Shown here: positions 25,254 through 36,529 of the stretch, one piece after another
How the letters are laid out: each line of letters begins with the position of its first letter
Position numbering within the stretch: the first letter of the stretch is position 1
DNA from: Methylomonas paludis
GTDB taxonomy: Bacteria > Pseudomonadota > Gammaproteobacteria > Methylococcales > Methylomonadaceae
DNA length: 64,000 nt
NCBI RefSeq assembly: GCF_018734325.1
Contig: NZ_CP073754.1
Coordinates: 248,001 to 312,000 of the forward strand
Direction: 5' to 3'
The notes under the pieces: generated by a model
Databases searched by the model: none
Seen by the model: only the letters and a program-made list of their open reading frames with translations
What the model was told of the DNA's origin: nothing
Translations under genes and position numbers: made by a program

Positions 25254-26648
25254 TTATTCAAGGCTTCCTATTATTTTTTTTGCAAATCGAAACAGCACTG
25301 CTTTAATGCCTGCCGGATTCGGACTTCTTTTATAGGTAGTTGCGCCTCCAGCATTTACTGCTGTCAGTGTCGTTACTTCGTTAAAAACCGCTACAACAGC
25401 TGGAATACGATCTTCCAGGCTAGGTTGATCGGTTAGTCTATCAGGTACAGGCTTGGTTTTTTCCCAGCGGGTATACAGCGGCATTAACAGAAAAAAGCCG
25501 AAGTAAACGGCAGTAAACAGCCGGGCCATAGTAGTAGCCAGCGGGGTAGCCGGTTGGGTGCCCAGATAGCCCAAGCTAACAAAGCTGATAACGAACAGCA
25601 GTAAGGCTTTTTTGAACATTCCGCCGCGATAACGGATAGATTTGACTTTGCTGCGATCCAGCCAAGGCAGCATGAATAACACCACAATGGCGCCACCCAT
25701 GGCAATTACGCCGGCAAATTTGTCAGGAACAGCCCGCAAAATGGCGTAAAACGGCGTGAAGTACCAGACCGGCGCAATATGTTCCGGCGTCTTCAACGGG
25801 TCAGCCGGGATAAAATTGGCGTGTTCCAGAAAGTAACCGCCCATCTCCGGCATATAAAAAATCACCGTGGCAAAGAAAAACATGAATACTCCCACCCCAA
25901 CGATATCTTTTACCGTGTAATAAGGGTGAAAAGGAATGCCGTCCAGCGGTCTGCCCTGCCAGTTAACGTTGTCATGAATATCGATACCGTCCGGATTATT
26001 GGAACCGACTTCATGCAAAGCCACAATGTGCAGAAATACCAGGATCAGCAGTACCAAAGGTACCGCGATAACGTGAAAAGCAAAGAAGCGGTTTAAAGTG
26101 GCATCAGATACCACATAATCGCCACGTACCCATAACGATAATTCATCGCCGATGACCGGGATAGCGCTAAACAGGGAAATGATTACCTGAGCGCCCCAGT
26201 AAGACATTTGGCCCCACGGCAACAGATAGCCCATAAAGGCTTCGGCCATCAGGCAGACAAAGATTAGCATGCCAAAAATCCAGATCAATTCGCGCGGCTG
26301 CTTGAAAGAACCGTACAGCAAGCCTCTGAACATGTGCAGATAAACAATAATAAAAAAGGCCGAAGCGCCGGTAGAGTGCATATAACGCACCAGCCAGCCC
26401 CAATCGACATCACGCATGATGTATTCCACAGAATCGAAAGCCAGTTTGGCATCCGGTTTGTAGTTCATGGTTAATAAAATACCGGTGACAAATTGGTTGA
26501 CCAGCACAAATAGCGCCAGTGAACCGAAAAAATACCAGATATTAAAATTTTTCGGCGCATAGTAGTGCGCCATATGATCGTTCCAGAGATCGGAAAGCGG
26601 GAAGCGTTCCAGAAACCAATCGGAAATATTGTTGATTCTTTGTTTCAT
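25254..26648 (-). CDS. petB: Ubiquinol-cytochrome c reductase, cytochrome b
   Basis: A 464-residue integral membrane subunit with eight predicted helices. It has heme-ligand histidines in helix B (VRYMHSTGASAF) and helix D (FFAFHVIAVPLVLLILVFLH), and the quinol-site motif PEMGGYF in the PEWY position. It forms the proton-translocating Q-cycle core of complex III. It is longer than a minimal cytochrome b because of a C-terminal extension of about 60 residues beyond the last helix (DRLTDQPSLEDR... and ...YKRSPNPAGIK). The start overlaps petA by 4 bp. Confidence 0.96.
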   Translation of the reverse strand: MKQRINNISDWFLERFPLSDLWNDHMAHYYAPKNFNIWYFFGSLALFVLVNQFVTGILLTMNYKPDAKLAFDSVEYIMRDVDWGWLVRYMHSTGASAFFIIVYLHMFRGLLYGSFKQPRELIWIFGMLIFVCLMAEAFMGYLLPWGQMSYWGAQVIISLFSAIPVIGDELSLWVRGDYVVSDATLNRFFAFHVIAVPLVLLILVFLHIVALHEVGSNNPDGIDIHDNVNWQGRPLDGIPFHPYYTVKDIVGVGVFMFFFATVIFYMPEMGGYFLEHANFIPADPLKTPEHIAPVWYFTPFYAILRAVPDKFAGVIAMGGAIVVLFMLPWLDRSKVKSIRYRGGMFKKALLLFVISFVSLGYLGTQPATPLATTMARLFTAVYFGFFLLMPLYTRWEKTKPVPDRLTDQPSLEDRIPAVVAVFNEVTTLTAVNAGGATTYKRSPNPAGIKAVLFRFAKKIIGSLE

Positions 26649-27244
26649 GCCTTGCTAGCCTCGATTTCTTCGCCGATGATAATGAGGGTGTCCGTCACAT
26701 AACGATAGGGCGGAACCTCAAGATTGGTAGGAGCAGGAACACCACGATAGACCCGGCCGGCCAAGTCAAACCATGAACCGTGGCAAGGACAAAAAAATCC
26801 GCCTTTCCAGTCTTCGCCCAAATCGTTGGGGGCAATTTCCGGACGGAAAGTGGGTGAACAGCCTAAGTGAGTACAAAGCCCAACTGCTACAAAAATTTCT
26901 GGCTTAATGGAACGCAAAGTATTTTTGCTGGTCTCAGGTTGCAAGGACGCGCCGGATTGTGGATCAGCCAATTTGGCATCCAGAGTCACCAATGTTGCCA
27001 GTACTTCCGGGGTGCGATTCAGTACCCATACCGGCTTACCACGCCAAGCAGCCCGGATTAACTGACCAGGCTCAATTTTGCTGATATCGACTTCGACGGG
27101 TGCTCCGGCAGCCATGGCTTTCGCACTGGGACGCATTTGCGAGAGAAAGGGTACGGCTAGATAACCTGTACCCACTGCCCCAACCACCGATAGCGCAGTG
27201 GTCAGAAATTGGCGTTTGGATTTATCGACGCCTTGTTCGTTCAT
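26645..27244 (-). CDS. petA: Ubiquinol-cytochrome c reductase, Rieske iron-sulfur subunit
   Basis: A 199-residue Rieske protein started at MNEQGVDKSKRQFLT (ATG 27244), which has AGGAGCG 7 bases upstream; the upstream 15 codons in frame are unlikely to be used. A twin-arginine-like KRQFLT segment and one membrane anchor lie at the N terminus. The 2Fe-2S ligands are in CTHLGC and CPCHGSWFD. It carries electrons from quinol to cytochrome c1. First gene of petABC. Confidence 0.96.
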   Translation of the reverse strand: MNEQGVDKSKRQFLTTALSVVGAVGTGYLAVPFLSQMRPSAKAMAAGAPVEVDISKIEPGQLIRAAWRGKPVWVLNRTPEVLATLVTLDAKLADPQSGASLQPETSKNTLRSIKPEIFVAVGLCTHLGCSPTFRPEIAPNDLGEDWKGGFFCPCHGSWFDLAGRVYRGVPAPTNLEVPPYRYVTDTLIIIGEEIEASKA

Positions 27245-27406
27245 GAGTAACGCTCCTGTGTTAGTTTGATGCATTTCACTGTGCATCAATTTTTTATAAT
27301 TTTGGGCAAATATACCTTACTGATGGCATTTATAGAAGCCCGGTGCTGTAAAGAGAAATTCAATGCTTAAAAATACCGCCGTTCAAAACTATTAAATTCA
27401 GGGTTT

Positions 27407-28489
27407 TTACTGATTCAATGCGTTTTTTAAGGCCTGCAGAAAAGCCAGATTTTCAGATTCTGTACCTATGGTGACTCGCAGGCAATTCGTTAAAACCCCG
27501 CCTTGCCTAGATAGATTTTTTATCAAAATGCCTTGTTGTTTCAGGGCCGTGAATACCTGATCGGCAGATATATCCAAAGTTCTAAACAAAATAAAATTAG
27601 CCGCACTTGGATAGGCGTATATCTGATCCATAGCCTGCAGAGCATTAAACACAACAGTCCTTTGTTGGCAGATATCTTTAGTCTGATCCAACAAAAATTC
27701 GCCATAGTTTAGGGCAAATTCAGCCGTGCTTTGCGTGAGGCAATTAATATTGTAGGGTAGACGGATTTTGTTCAACTCAGTCAATATTTTCGGATTGCCC
27801 GCCAGAAAGCCCAGGCGTAATCCAGCCAGCCCCAGTTTAGATACAGTCCGCATCACCAGCAGATTATCAAGCTCGGCCAATAAATGCAGAAAACTGGCCT
27901 CGGCAAACGGCGCATAAGCTTCATCTATCACTACCAATCCCGGTGCTGCTGCCAAAATAGCCAGAATTGATGCTGTATCAAACAAATTGCCGGTGGGATT
28001 ATTCGGGTAAGCCAGAAAAATCAGCGCTGGCTGCAAAGCGGTGATGGCGTTCAGCATAGCCGGCAGATCCAGGCCAAAGTCATCCTCCCGCAAAGGTATA
28101 CCACAATAATTCAAACTCAGGCTTAAGGCGATTTGTTTATACATCACAAAACTGGGCTCTACCGATAGTACACTGGCCTGAGGGGCCAGTGCCATCAGCA
28201 GTATCTGGATGATTTCATCCGAGCCGTTACCCAGTATCAAGCCGGCATGTTCAGAAATAGCGTTGCTGGAGCGTAAAACAGCGGCCAGCGCTTTGGCTTC
28301 CGGATCAGGATAACGATTCAGTGCACAAGTTTTCAGGGTTTCCAGCCATGCTTGCTGGATGGATTCCGGCCATGAATAAGGATTTTCCATAGCATCAAGC
28401 TTGATGTAATTAGCAGCATCAGCGACATGATAGGCCGACATGGACAGTAGTTCCGGTCGGAAAAGTTTGGCAGATAAATTATCAGGCAT
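27407..28489 (-). CDS. hisC: Histidinol-phosphate aminotransferase
   Basis: A 360-residue PLP-dependent class II aminotransferase. AYPNNPTGN and VVIDEAYAPF lie in the cofactor region, and VSKLGLAGLRLGF holds the lysine that binds PLP; RVTIG is the conserved C-terminal arginine motif. It converts imidazole-acetol phosphate to histidinol phosphate in histidine synthesis. The ATG at 28489 is chosen over a TTG two codons upstream. It is separated from hisD by a 147-bp gap holding a hairpin repeat, so transcription may still be continuous. Confidence 0.94.
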   Translation of the reverse strand: MPDNLSAKLFRPELLSMSAYHVADAANYIKLDAMENPYSWPESIQQAWLETLKTCALNRYPDPEAKALAAVLRSSNAISEHAGLILGNGSDEIIQILLMALAPQASVLSVEPSFVMYKQIALSLSLNYCGIPLREDDFGLDLPAMLNAITALQPALIFLAYPNNPTGNLFDTASILAILAAAPGLVVIDEAYAPFAEASFLHLLAELDNLLVMRTVSKLGLAGLRLGFLAGNPKILTELNKIRLPYNINCLTQSTAEFALNYGEFLLDQTKDICQQRTVVFNALQAMDQIYAYPSAANFILFRTLDISADQVFTALKQQGILIKNLSRQGGVLTNCLRVTIGTESENLAFLQALKNALNQ

Positions 28490-28540
28490 CAGCAACTAAA
28501 TCATTCAGGTAAGGAGTAGAGACAAACTTCCGGCTATAGG

Positions 28541-28565
28541 ATGTGCTGAACGTAGTGAAGCGCAT
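28541..28565. repeat. Dispersed hairpin repeat, family B core
   Basis: ATGTGCTGAACGTAGTG then AAGCGCAT; the outer parts pair (ATGTGCT with AGCGCAT). It lies between hisD and hisC. Related copies at 21931 and 22201. Confidence 0.7.
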
Positions 28566-28636
28566 CAATCGCGCCCAATGCAGCTGGACGTAGGCACATA
28601 TATTTAGTTGTTCCGTCATAGCAAATTGGGCAACCA

Positions 28637-29941
28637 TTAGGACAAGCGATACTCGGCAGAACGGGCATGAGCGGTCAGGCTTTCGCCGCGAGCCAGTACC
28701 GAGGCAATTTTACCCAATTCTGCGGCCCCCACAGCCGAACAATTAATCAGGCTGCTGCGTTTTTGAAAATCATAAACGCCTAGTGGTGATGAATAGCGGG
28801 CTGTGCCGGAGGTAGGTAATACATGATTGGGCCCGGCACAATAATCACCCAATGCCTCGGCAGTATAACGGCCCATAAAGATAGCCCCGGCATTGCGGAT
28901 TTGTGCCGCCAAGGCCTCTGGGTCCGCGACAGACAATTCCAGATGCTCAGGAGCAATGCGATTGGCTATTTCCGCAGCCTGATTTAAATCGTTAACCTTG
29001 ATGAAGGCGCCGCGCCGGATCAGCGAATTGGCAATAATCTCGGCTCGCTCCATTTCCGGCAATAAACGCTTAATGCTCAATTCCACGCTATCCAGAAATG
29101 CACTAGAGTTACTGATTAAAATAGCCTGAGCATTTTCATCATGTTCTGCCTGGGAAAACAGATCCATGGCAATCCAGTCCGGGTTGGTGAGGCCGTCGCA
29201 AATGATCAGAATTTCCGAAGGCCCGGCGATCATATCGATACCGACCTGACCAAACACCAGTTTTTTGGCGGTAGCCACATAAATATTGCCGGGGCCGACA
29301 ATTTTATCCACCCCCGGAATCGTTTCAGTACCGTAAGCCAGAGCAGCAATCGCCTGTGCACCGCCTATCGTGAAAACTCTATCCACACCGGCGATATGGG
29401 CGGCCGCCAATACCAGCGGATTGGTTTCGCCGCCGGGGGTGGGCACCACCATTACCAGTTCGCCGACTCCAGCCACCTTGGCCGGAATCGCATTCATTAA
29501 CACCGAAGACGGATAAGCCGCTTTGCCGCCGGGAACATAAAGTCCGGCCTTGTCCAGCGCAGTAATTTTTTGGCCCAGTTGATTACCGTTGTCCTCCGTA
29601 TATTGCCAGGCTTGCAGCTTTTGTTGCTGGGCATAAGTGCGTATCCGTTCGGCTGCGGTTTCCAGGGCATGTAACTGATCGGAACCTATGCTGGCGCGGG
29701 CTTGCAGTAATGCAACCTGAGGTAATTCCAGTTCCGCCGCATTGCTGACCTGGCGTTTATCAAAGCGGTTGGTGTATTCCACCACGGCCTGATCGCCATG
29801 TTGACGTACCGCGCCGATAATTTCCAGAACCTGTTGGTGAATCGCCAAATCATCACTTGCATCCCAGGCCAGCCTGGCCCGCAACTGTTGGTGAAAATCG
29901 GCTGACTGGCTGTCAAGTCGGGTCATGGTAACAAGGGACAT
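28637..29941 (-). CDS. hisD: Histidinol dehydrogenase
   Basis: A 434-residue NAD-dependent zinc enzyme, usual length. It oxidises histidinol to histidine in two steps. Visible conserved stretches: [46 protein letters not shown] and IAPEHLEL; the last two contain zinc and catalytic residues. It follows hisG by 4 bp. Confidence 0.97.
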   Translation of the reverse strand: MSLVTMTRLDSQSADFHQQLRARLAWDASDDLAIHQQVLEIIGAVRQHGDQAVVEYTNRFDKRQVSNAAELELPQVALLQARASIGSDQLHALETAAERIRTYAQQQKLQAWQYTEDNGNQLGQKITALDKAGLYVPGGKAAYPSSVLMNAIPAKVAGVGELVMVVPTPGGETNPLVLAAAHIAGVDRVFTIGGAQAIAALAYGTETIPGVDKIVGPGNIYVATAKKLVFGQVGIDMIAGPSEILIICDGLTNPDWIAMDLFSQAEHDENAQAILISNSSAFLDSVELSIKRLLPEMERAEIIANSLIRRGAFIKVNDLNQAAEIANRIAPEHLELSVADPEALAAQIRNAGAIFMGRYTAEALGDYCAGPNHVLPTSGTARYSSPLGVYDFQKRSSLINCSAVGAAELGKIASVLARGESLTAHARSAEYRLS

Positions 29942-29945
29942 CAGC

Positions 29946-30572
29946 TCACCTGTGCTTTAGAGTATGTTCAATTTGGTCTATCAGGGTTTGGATAGCCTGA
30001 TGTTTGATTTTCATCGCCGCCTTATTCACTACCAGCCGGGAGGTAATATTAATAATCAAATCCCGCGCTTCCAGACCGTTGGCTTTCAGGGTATTGCCGG
30101 TGTCCACCAAATCTACTATGCAATCGGCTAGCCCCACCAGGGGAGCCAGTTCCATGGAACCGTACAGCTTGATAATTTCAGCCTGTATGCCCAGGTCGGC
30201 AAAATAACGCTGTGCGGTTTTAACATATTTAGTGGCAACCCGCACCCGGCCGGAAATGGCCGGCGAACCAACCCGCGCCGCCGTCATCAGCCGACAGCCG
30301 GCGATGCCTAAATCCAAAGGCTCGTAAAGACTCTCCGCACCGTGTTCCAGTAACACGTCTTTACCGGCTATGCCCAGGTCTGCCGCCCCGTATTCAACAA
30401 AAGTCGGTACATCGGTAGCGCGGATAATAACCAATTGCACATCATCACGGCTGGTGCGCAAAATCAGCTTGCGGCTTTTTTGCGGGTCATCTATCGGCGT
30501 AATGCCGGCAGCAGCCAGTAAAGGTAAGGCTTCGTCATAAATACGGCCTTTGGAAACAGCTATAGTCAACAT
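29946..30572 (-). CDS. hisG: ATP phosphoribosyltransferase, short form
   Basis: A 208-residue catalytic subunit joining ATP and PRPP, the first step of histidine synthesis. [14 protein letters not shown] and [14 protein letters not shown] are family motifs; the PRPP-binding loop is the latter. The length marks the short form, which lacks the C-terminal regulatory domain and normally needs the HisZ protein for activity and feedback control. No hisZ is in this window. It lies 14 bp after murA. Confidence 0.95.
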   Translation of the reverse strand: MLTIAVSKGRIYDEALPLLAAAGITPIDDPQKSRKLILRTSRDDVQLVIIRATDVPTFVEYGAADLGIAGKDVLLEHGAESLYEPLDLGIAGCRLMTAARVGSPAISGRVRVATKYVKTAQRYFADLGIQAEIIKLYGSMELAPLVGLADCIVDLVDTGNTLKANGLEARDLIINITSRLVVNKAAMKIKHQAIQTLIDQIEHTLKHR

Positions 30573-30585
30573 GATTAGTCAGATC

Positions 30586-31866
<1,281 letters not shown>

Positions 31867-31892
31867 TTATAAAGGCTAAGGCAAGCGTTATG

Positions 31893-32201
31893 CTAGGCAT
31901 CGCTGGCAAAATATTCGTTTTTGTCTAAACTGCTAAGTTTGGCAAGCGCGAGAATCTGTTCTGGAATATTCTTGAAACGCAATCTTGACTGGTTAATCCG
32001 GCTCAGTTTGATCCATTCGATCATCAAAGCCAGACCGGCGCTATCGGTAGCGGTAACTGCGGCCAGATCAATGCAGATTTTATCCTGTCCCGGTTGAAAC
32101 TTTAGGGCTTTACTGGTTTGTCTGTCGATAGCGGCAAAAGTTAGCTGGCCTTTTACGACATAGTAACCGGGAGTTTGCTTGATTAGTTTTAATGTGGACA
32201 T
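31893..32201 (-). CDS. mlaB: STAS-domain protein MlaB
   Basis: A 102-residue STAS domain with the conserved DLAAVTATDSAGLALMIEW (TDSAGL region). MlaB binds the MlaF ATPase and activates the MlaFEDB phospholipid transporter of the inner membrane. Its start shares one base with the mlaD stop. In E. coli, mlaC lies between mlaD and mlaB; here it is absent. Confidence 0.9.
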   Translation of the reverse strand: MSTLKLIKQTPGYYVVKGQLTFAAIDRQTSKALKFQPGQDKICIDLAAVTATDSAGLALMIEWIKLSRINQSRLRFKNIPEQILALAKLSSLDKNEYFASDA

Positions 32202-32671
32202 TATTTCTCGTCAGCTTTATTCAAGAGAAACTTGCCTATCATTTCTTCCAGAATAATGGCGGAACTGACATTTTCAATTTTACTGTTGTTTTTTAGAAAT
32301 GCGCCGGACAAACCTGGGCCGGGATCAATACTGATGTATTGCTCACCCAACAGACCGGCGGTATAAATGCTGGCGCCGGAATCGTCAGGCAGATTATCGT
32401 ATTTGGCGTCAATATGCATTTCCACCAAAGATTCATGGCTTTCTTTGTCCAGGGTGATGGCAGACACCCTGCCTATCCGCACGCCGGCAACCGATACCGG
32501 TGATTTTACTTTCAAGCCGCCAGAGTTTTGAAATCGGGCCGTTACCGTATAACTGGCGCTGCCGGTGTAATTGCCCAGATTGCTGACTTGTAAGGCCATG
32601 TAAAACAAAGCGGCGATGCCGCTGGCGACAAACAGACCAACCAGTGTGTCCTGTGTCTTTGAGTGCTGCAT
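32201..32671 (-). CDS. mlaD: MCE-domain lipid transport protein MlaD
   Basis: A 156-residue protein with one N-terminal membrane helix (TLVGLFVASGIAALFYMAL) and an MCE domain (VTARFQNSGGLKVKSPVSVAG, GVRIGRV, YTAGLLGEQYISI). MlaD hexamers form the periplasmic pore of the retrograde phospholipid transporter. I use the ATG at 32671, which is preceded by GGAGA; a TTG five codons upstream overlaps mlaE and is less likely. Confidence 0.94.
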   Translation of the reverse strand: MQHSKTQDTLVGLFVASGIAALFYMALQVSNLGNYTGSASYTVTARFQNSGGLKVKSPVSVAGVRIGRVSAITLDKESHESLVEMHIDAKYDNLPDDSGASIYTAGLLGEQYISIDPGPGLSGAFLKNNSKIENVSSAIILEEMIGKFLLNKADEK

Positions 32672-32672
32672 G

Positions 32673-33455
32673 TTAAATATCTCCAAACATGAGTGCGGTT
32701 AGAATAAAATCAATGCCCAAGATGGCAAAAGCAGAGTTGACAACGGTGCGGGTGGTGGAGCGGCTGACACCTTCTGAAGTTGGAACGGCATCATAGCCCT
32801 CAAACAGGGCAATCCACGACACAATAAAGCCGAACACCACGCTTTTAATCACCCCGTTGAGAATGTCCTCCTGAAAATCGATGCTGGATTGCATTTGCGC
32901 CCAAAACGCACCGTCATCAACACCCAGCATGCCCACCCCCACCATATAACCGCCCATGACGCCAATAGCGCTGAATAATGCAGCCAAAAGCGGGGTGGAA
33001 ATAAAACCAGCCAGAAAGCGCGGCGAAATAATGCGTTTAATCGGATCGACCGCCATCATTTCCATGCCCGACAATTGTTCGGTGGCTTTCATCAAACCAA
33101 TTTCTGCCGTCAATGCCGAACCGGCCCGACCGGCAAATAAAATCGCAGCCACTACCGGGCCAAGTTCCCGTACCAGTGAGGCGGCAACCATCACGCCCAA
33201 GGATTCTTCAGCGCCAAAATCCGACAGAATATAAAAGCCTTGCAGGCCCAGCACCATCCCGACAAAAAGTCCGGAGATGCTGATGATCAAAAATGACAGT
33301 ACCCCCACCGAGTACATTTGCTTAACAAACAGGCTAGGGCGCGGTAAAACATAGCTAATGCCCGCCAATGTGTGGATCAGGAAAAAACTGCCGCGGCCTA
33401 GTTTGGTAAAACTAGTGCGTGTGGTTTTGCCCAGGTTTTCAAAAAATTCAAGCAT
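32673..33455 (-). CDS. mlaE: MlaE permease
   Basis: A 260-residue inner-membrane permease of the ABC-type MlaFEDB complex, with five or six hydrophobic segments and the family motif [21 protein letters not shown]-like stretch (about residues 105-125). It moves phospholipids between the inner membrane and the MlaD channel. It lies 17 bp downstream of mlaF. Confidence 0.95.
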   Translation of the reverse strand: MLEFFENLGKTTRTSFTKLGRGSFFLIHTLAGISYVLPRPSLFVKQMYSVGVLSFLIISISGLFVGMVLGLQGFYILSDFGAEESLGVMVAASLVRELGPVVAAILFAGRAGSALTAEIGLMKATEQLSGMEMMAVDPIKRIISPRFLAGFISTPLLAALFSAIGVMGGYMVGVGMLGVDDGAFWAQMQSSIDFQEDILNGVIKSVVFGFIVSWIALFEGYDAVPTSEGVSRSTTRTVVNSAFAILGIDFILTALMFGDI

Positions 33456-33472
33456 ATCAAAGCCGGTGTAGG

Positions 33473-34291
33473 TTAAGTGGCCGCTAATAAATCATCAAAA
33501 TAATTATTGGCTGGATAATGGAAATGCACCGGGCCATCCGCATAACCGTTTAAAAATTGCTGTACCCACGGGGAGTCCGATTTTTGCAATTGCTCGGGAC
33601 TGCCCTGACCGATAATTTTACCCTCTGAAAGCACGTAAATGTAATCGGCAATCGCGGCAGTCTCCGCAACATCGTGCGAGACAATAATGCTGGTTAATCC
33701 CAGGGTACTGTTCAAGGCTTTGATCAGATGTACCAACACCCCCATGGAAATCGGGTCCTGGCCGGTAAAAGGTTCATCATACATAATCATCAACGGATCA
33801 AGCACAATCGCTCGGGCCAGGGCCGCTCGTCTGGCCATGCCTCCGGAAAGTTCGTTCGGCATCAAGCCGCGTGCCCCGCGTAAACCTACCGCTTGCAGCT
33901 TCATCAGTACCAGGGTCCGGATCATGGATTCCGGCAGCTGTGTATGTTCGCGCAGAGGGAATGCCACGTTTTCAAAAACATCCATATCGGTTAGCAGAGC
34001 ACCGGTTTGAAACAACATACCCATGCGTTTACGCAAAGTATATAACTCGGTGGTGTTCAGCTTATGCACGTTTTTACCATCAAAATGAATGCGGCCCTGG
34101 TCGGGATAAAGTTGACCGCCTATCAATTTTAAAAGTGTGGTTTTGCCTGTGCCGCTAGGGCCCATGATGGCGGTAATTTTACCGCGAGGGATGTTCAGAC
34201 TGATATCGTCAAAAATTTTTCTGGAACCTCTGGAAAAGCTCAGCTTTTCAACACTGACAATATTAGAGTCTGGATTTGCACTTTTAGGCAT
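33473..34291 (-). CDS. mlaF: MlaF ATPase
   Basis: A 272-residue ABC ATPase with Walker A GPSGTGKT (44-51), signature [15 protein letters not shown] and Walker [10 protein letters not shown]. It powers the Mla transporter that keeps phospholipids out of the outer leaflet of the outer membrane. First gene of mlaFEDB-murA-hisGDC, divergent from kdsD with about 110 bp between the two starts. Confidence 0.95.
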   Translation of the reverse strand: MPKSANPDSNIVSVEKLSFSRGSRKIFDDISLNIPRGKITAIMGPSGTGKTTLLKLIGGQLYPDQGRIHFDGKNVHKLNTTELYTLRKRMGMLFQTGALLTDMDVFENVAFPLREHTQLPESMIRTLVLMKLQAVGLRGARGLMPNELSGGMARRAALARAIVLDPLMIMYDEPFTGQDPISMGVLVHLIKALNSTLGLTSIIVSHDVAETAAIADYIYVLSEGKIIGQGSPEQLQKSDSPWVQQFLNGYADGPVHFHYPANNYFDDLLAAT

Positions 34292-34397
34292 CTGCTGGAA
34301 TTTTTAGGATTATTTAGTTTCAAACAGGCTATTTTGTATGAGGCGCTTAGAATAAGTCAATGACTCAAGGTGAAAAGATCGGTAATAACATGCAATA

Positions 34398-35414
34398 ATG
34401 TGTACTTTTTATTTCCTTACATGCAGGGCAGTAGCGAAAGTGGAGTGTGATCAAGAAATTCGCTTATTGGCGTTGGCTGTGATACAGACCGAAGCGCAAG
34501 CGGTAGCAGCGCTGGCTGAGCAGATCAATGCCGAGTTTGTCAGTGCCTGTCGTTTAATGCTGGCTTGTAAAGGTCGGGTAGTTGTCACCGGCATGGGTAA
34601 ATCCGGGCATATTGCCGGTAAAATCGCCGCTACTTTGGCCAGTACCGGGACCCCGGCTTTTTTTGTCCATGCCGGCGAAGCCAGTCATGGCGATTTAGGC
34701 ATGATTACCCGCCAGGATGTGGTATTGGCCTTGTCCAATTCCGGGGAAACTGAAGAAATTATAATAATTTTGCCGATTATCAAACGCCTGGGAGTGCCCT
34801 TGATAGCCATGACCGGCAACCCATCCTCAAGTTTGGCAAAATTTGCCACGGTACATATTAACGTTGCCGTGGCCCAAGAAGCCTGCCCTTTGGGTTTGGC
34901 GCCGACATCCAGCAGTACGGCTGCTTTGGTCATGGGGGATGCGCTGGCCGTTTCGCTGTTGCAAACCAAAGGCTTTAGCCGTGATGACTTTGCGTTGTCT
35001 CATCCCGGTGGAAGTCTGGGGCGGCGCTTATTGCTGAAAGTGGCCGATGTCATGCATAGCGGCTCCGCCATCCCGGTAGTTAGCCAGGATGCTCTGGTGA
35101 GTCAGGCTCTGCTGGAAATGACCGATAAAAAACTAGGCATGACAGCCGTGGTTGATCCGGAAAATAAAGTGGTGGGTATTTTTACTGATGGTGATTTGCG
35201 CCGGATGCTGGAGAAAAATCTCAATGTTCACAGTACCAGTCTTGATCAAGTCATGACCCGCGGCTGCAGCGTTATCAGTGCCGAAATTCTGGCCGCAGAA
35301 GCCATGCAAATCATGGAAACCAAAAAAATTAATGCCTTGCTGATTGTTGATGAACAACAATGTTTGCAGGGGGCTTTAAATATGCACGATTTGGTTCGTG
35401 CCGGTATTGTTTAA
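34398..35414 (+). CDS. kdsD: Arabinose-5-phosphate isomerase KdsD
   Basis: A 338-residue SIS-domain sugar isomerase with two C-terminal CBS domains, converting ribulose-5-phosphate to arabinose-5-phosphate for Kdo synthesis. VVVTGMGKSGHIAGKIAATL and SNSGETEEI are SIS motifs; GIFTDGDLRRML lies in a CBS domain. The first in-frame ATG (34398) has no ribosome binding site. A GTG at 34440, preceded by AGGG, gives 324 residues and fits the E. coli length (328) better, so the true start may be there. Confidence 0.95.
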   Translation: MCTFYFLTCRAVAKVECDQEIRLLALAVIQTEAQAVAALAEQINAEFVSACRLMLACKGRVVVTGMGKSGHIAGKIAATLASTGTPAFFVHAGEASHGDLGMITRQDVVLALSNSGETEEIIIILPIIKRLGVPLIAMTGNPSSSLAKFATVHINVAVAQEACPLGLAPTSSSTAALVMGDALAVSLLQTKGFSRDDFALSHPGGSLGRRLLLKVADVMHSGSAIPVVSQDALVSQALLEMTDKKLGMTAVVDPENKVVGIFTDGDLRRMLEKNLNVHSTSLDQVMTRGCSVISAEILAAEAMQIMETKKINALLIVDEQQCLQGALNMHDLVRAGIV

Positions 35415-35429
35415 CAGGCTTGTTTTATA

Positions 35430-35963
35430 ATGTTTGATTTGACTCCTGAACAAATAAATAAAATCAGACAATTGAAATTGTTGATTCTCGATGTTGACGG
35501 CGTTCTCACCGATGGCCGGCTGTTTTTCGATAATCAGGGTAATGAATACAAAAGCTTTCATGCCCGCGATGGGCATGGCCTAAAATTATTGATGCAAACC
35601 GGAGTGGAAATTGCTGTCATTTCCGGACGAAAATCGGCATCTGTTGCTGTGCGTATGCAACATTTGGGCATTAAGCATGTCTATCAGGGGCATGAAGACA
35701 AACGGCTAGCCTTGGCGGAAATATTAGGTAAACTGCAATTAAAGCCCGAGCAAGCCGCACATGTCGGTGATGATTTGCTGGATTTGCCAGTCATGAATCA
35801 GGTTGGTTTTGCCGTAGCGGTGCAAGATGCTAATTTTGCCGTCAAGCACTATGCCGATTGGTGTACAAAAACAGGTGGTGGTCAAGGTGCAGTACGCGAA
35901 GTATGTGATCTGATCATGCAAGTGCAAGGTAATTTCGAAACGGTGCTGCAAGCTTATCTATGA
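35430..35963 (+). CDS. kdsC: Kdo-8-phosphate phosphatase KdsC
   Basis: A 177-residue HAD-family phosphatase of the small C0 type without a cap domain. Catalytic aspartates are 21 and 23 in LDVDGVLTDG; GDDLLDLPVMNQVG is the Mg-binding loop. It removes phosphate from Kdo-8-P to give Kdo for lipopolysaccharide. It lies 15 bp after kdsD and overlaps lptC by 4 bp. Confidence 0.96.
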   Translation: MFDLTPEQINKIRQLKLLILDVDGVLTDGRLFFDNQGNEYKSFHARDGHGLKLLMQTGVEIAVISGRKSASVAVRMQHLGIKHVYQGHEDKRLALAEILGKLQLKPEQAAHVGDDLLDLPVMNQVGFAVAVQDANFAVKHYADWCTKTGGGQGAVREVCDLIMQVQGNFETVLQAYL

Positions 35964-36529
35964 TGGTTTGGCAAGAACTTAAGCTTTATCTGGGCCTGAT
36001 AATAGTGGCACTATTATCCTGGGGCTTAGTGCGTTGGAACCAAGAACGTGACGTAGAAATGAAAATTGCAGAAAATAACCTGGATTTTTTTAGTTCCGGA
36101 TATTATAAAAAACAAATGGATAGTGAAGGCTTACCAAAAAATCAGTTGTATGCGGATAAAATGCAGCACCAAAAAACTGATGGTGCAACATATTTAGAAA
36201 AACCGGTTATGACTCTATACAACCGTACCGGTCAATCGCCTTGGCTGATTAAATCCGAAACAGCAGTCTTGGCAGCCGATGGCGATAACCTGAAATTGAA
36301 CGGTCAGACTTTGATCAGTCGTGAAGTTTCCGCGCGGAATAGCGCCTTGACTATCCATACCGCCGATTTGCAGGTCAAGTTGGACCGGAATTATGCTGAA
36401 ACCCAAGCTTGGGCCGAAATTATTAGCCCGCCGAATCAGACTTCGGGTACCGGTATGGAAGTGACTTTTGTAAGTCCTATTAACCTGAATTTGTTAGCCA
36501 AGGTCAAAGGACGTTATGAGCTTAACTAA
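35960..36529 (+). CDS. lptC: LPS export protein LptC
   Basis: A 189-residue bitopic inner-membrane protein. Its membrane segment is about residues 9-25 (LYLGLIIVALLSWGLVRW), and a beta-jellyroll periplasmic domain follows with MTLYNRTGQSPWLIKSETA. LptC passes lipopolysaccharide from LptB2FG to LptA. It overlaps both kdsC (4 bp) and lptA (14 bp). Confidence 0.93.
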   Translation: MMVWQELKLYLGLIIVALLSWGLVRWNQERDVEMKIAENNLDFFSSGYYKKQMDSEGLPKNQLYADKMQHQKTDGATYLEKPVMTLYNRTGQSPWLIKSETAVLAADGDNLKLNGQTLISREVSARNSALTIHTADLQVKLDRNYAETQAWAEIISPPNQTSGTGMEVTFVSPINLNLLAKVKGRYELN

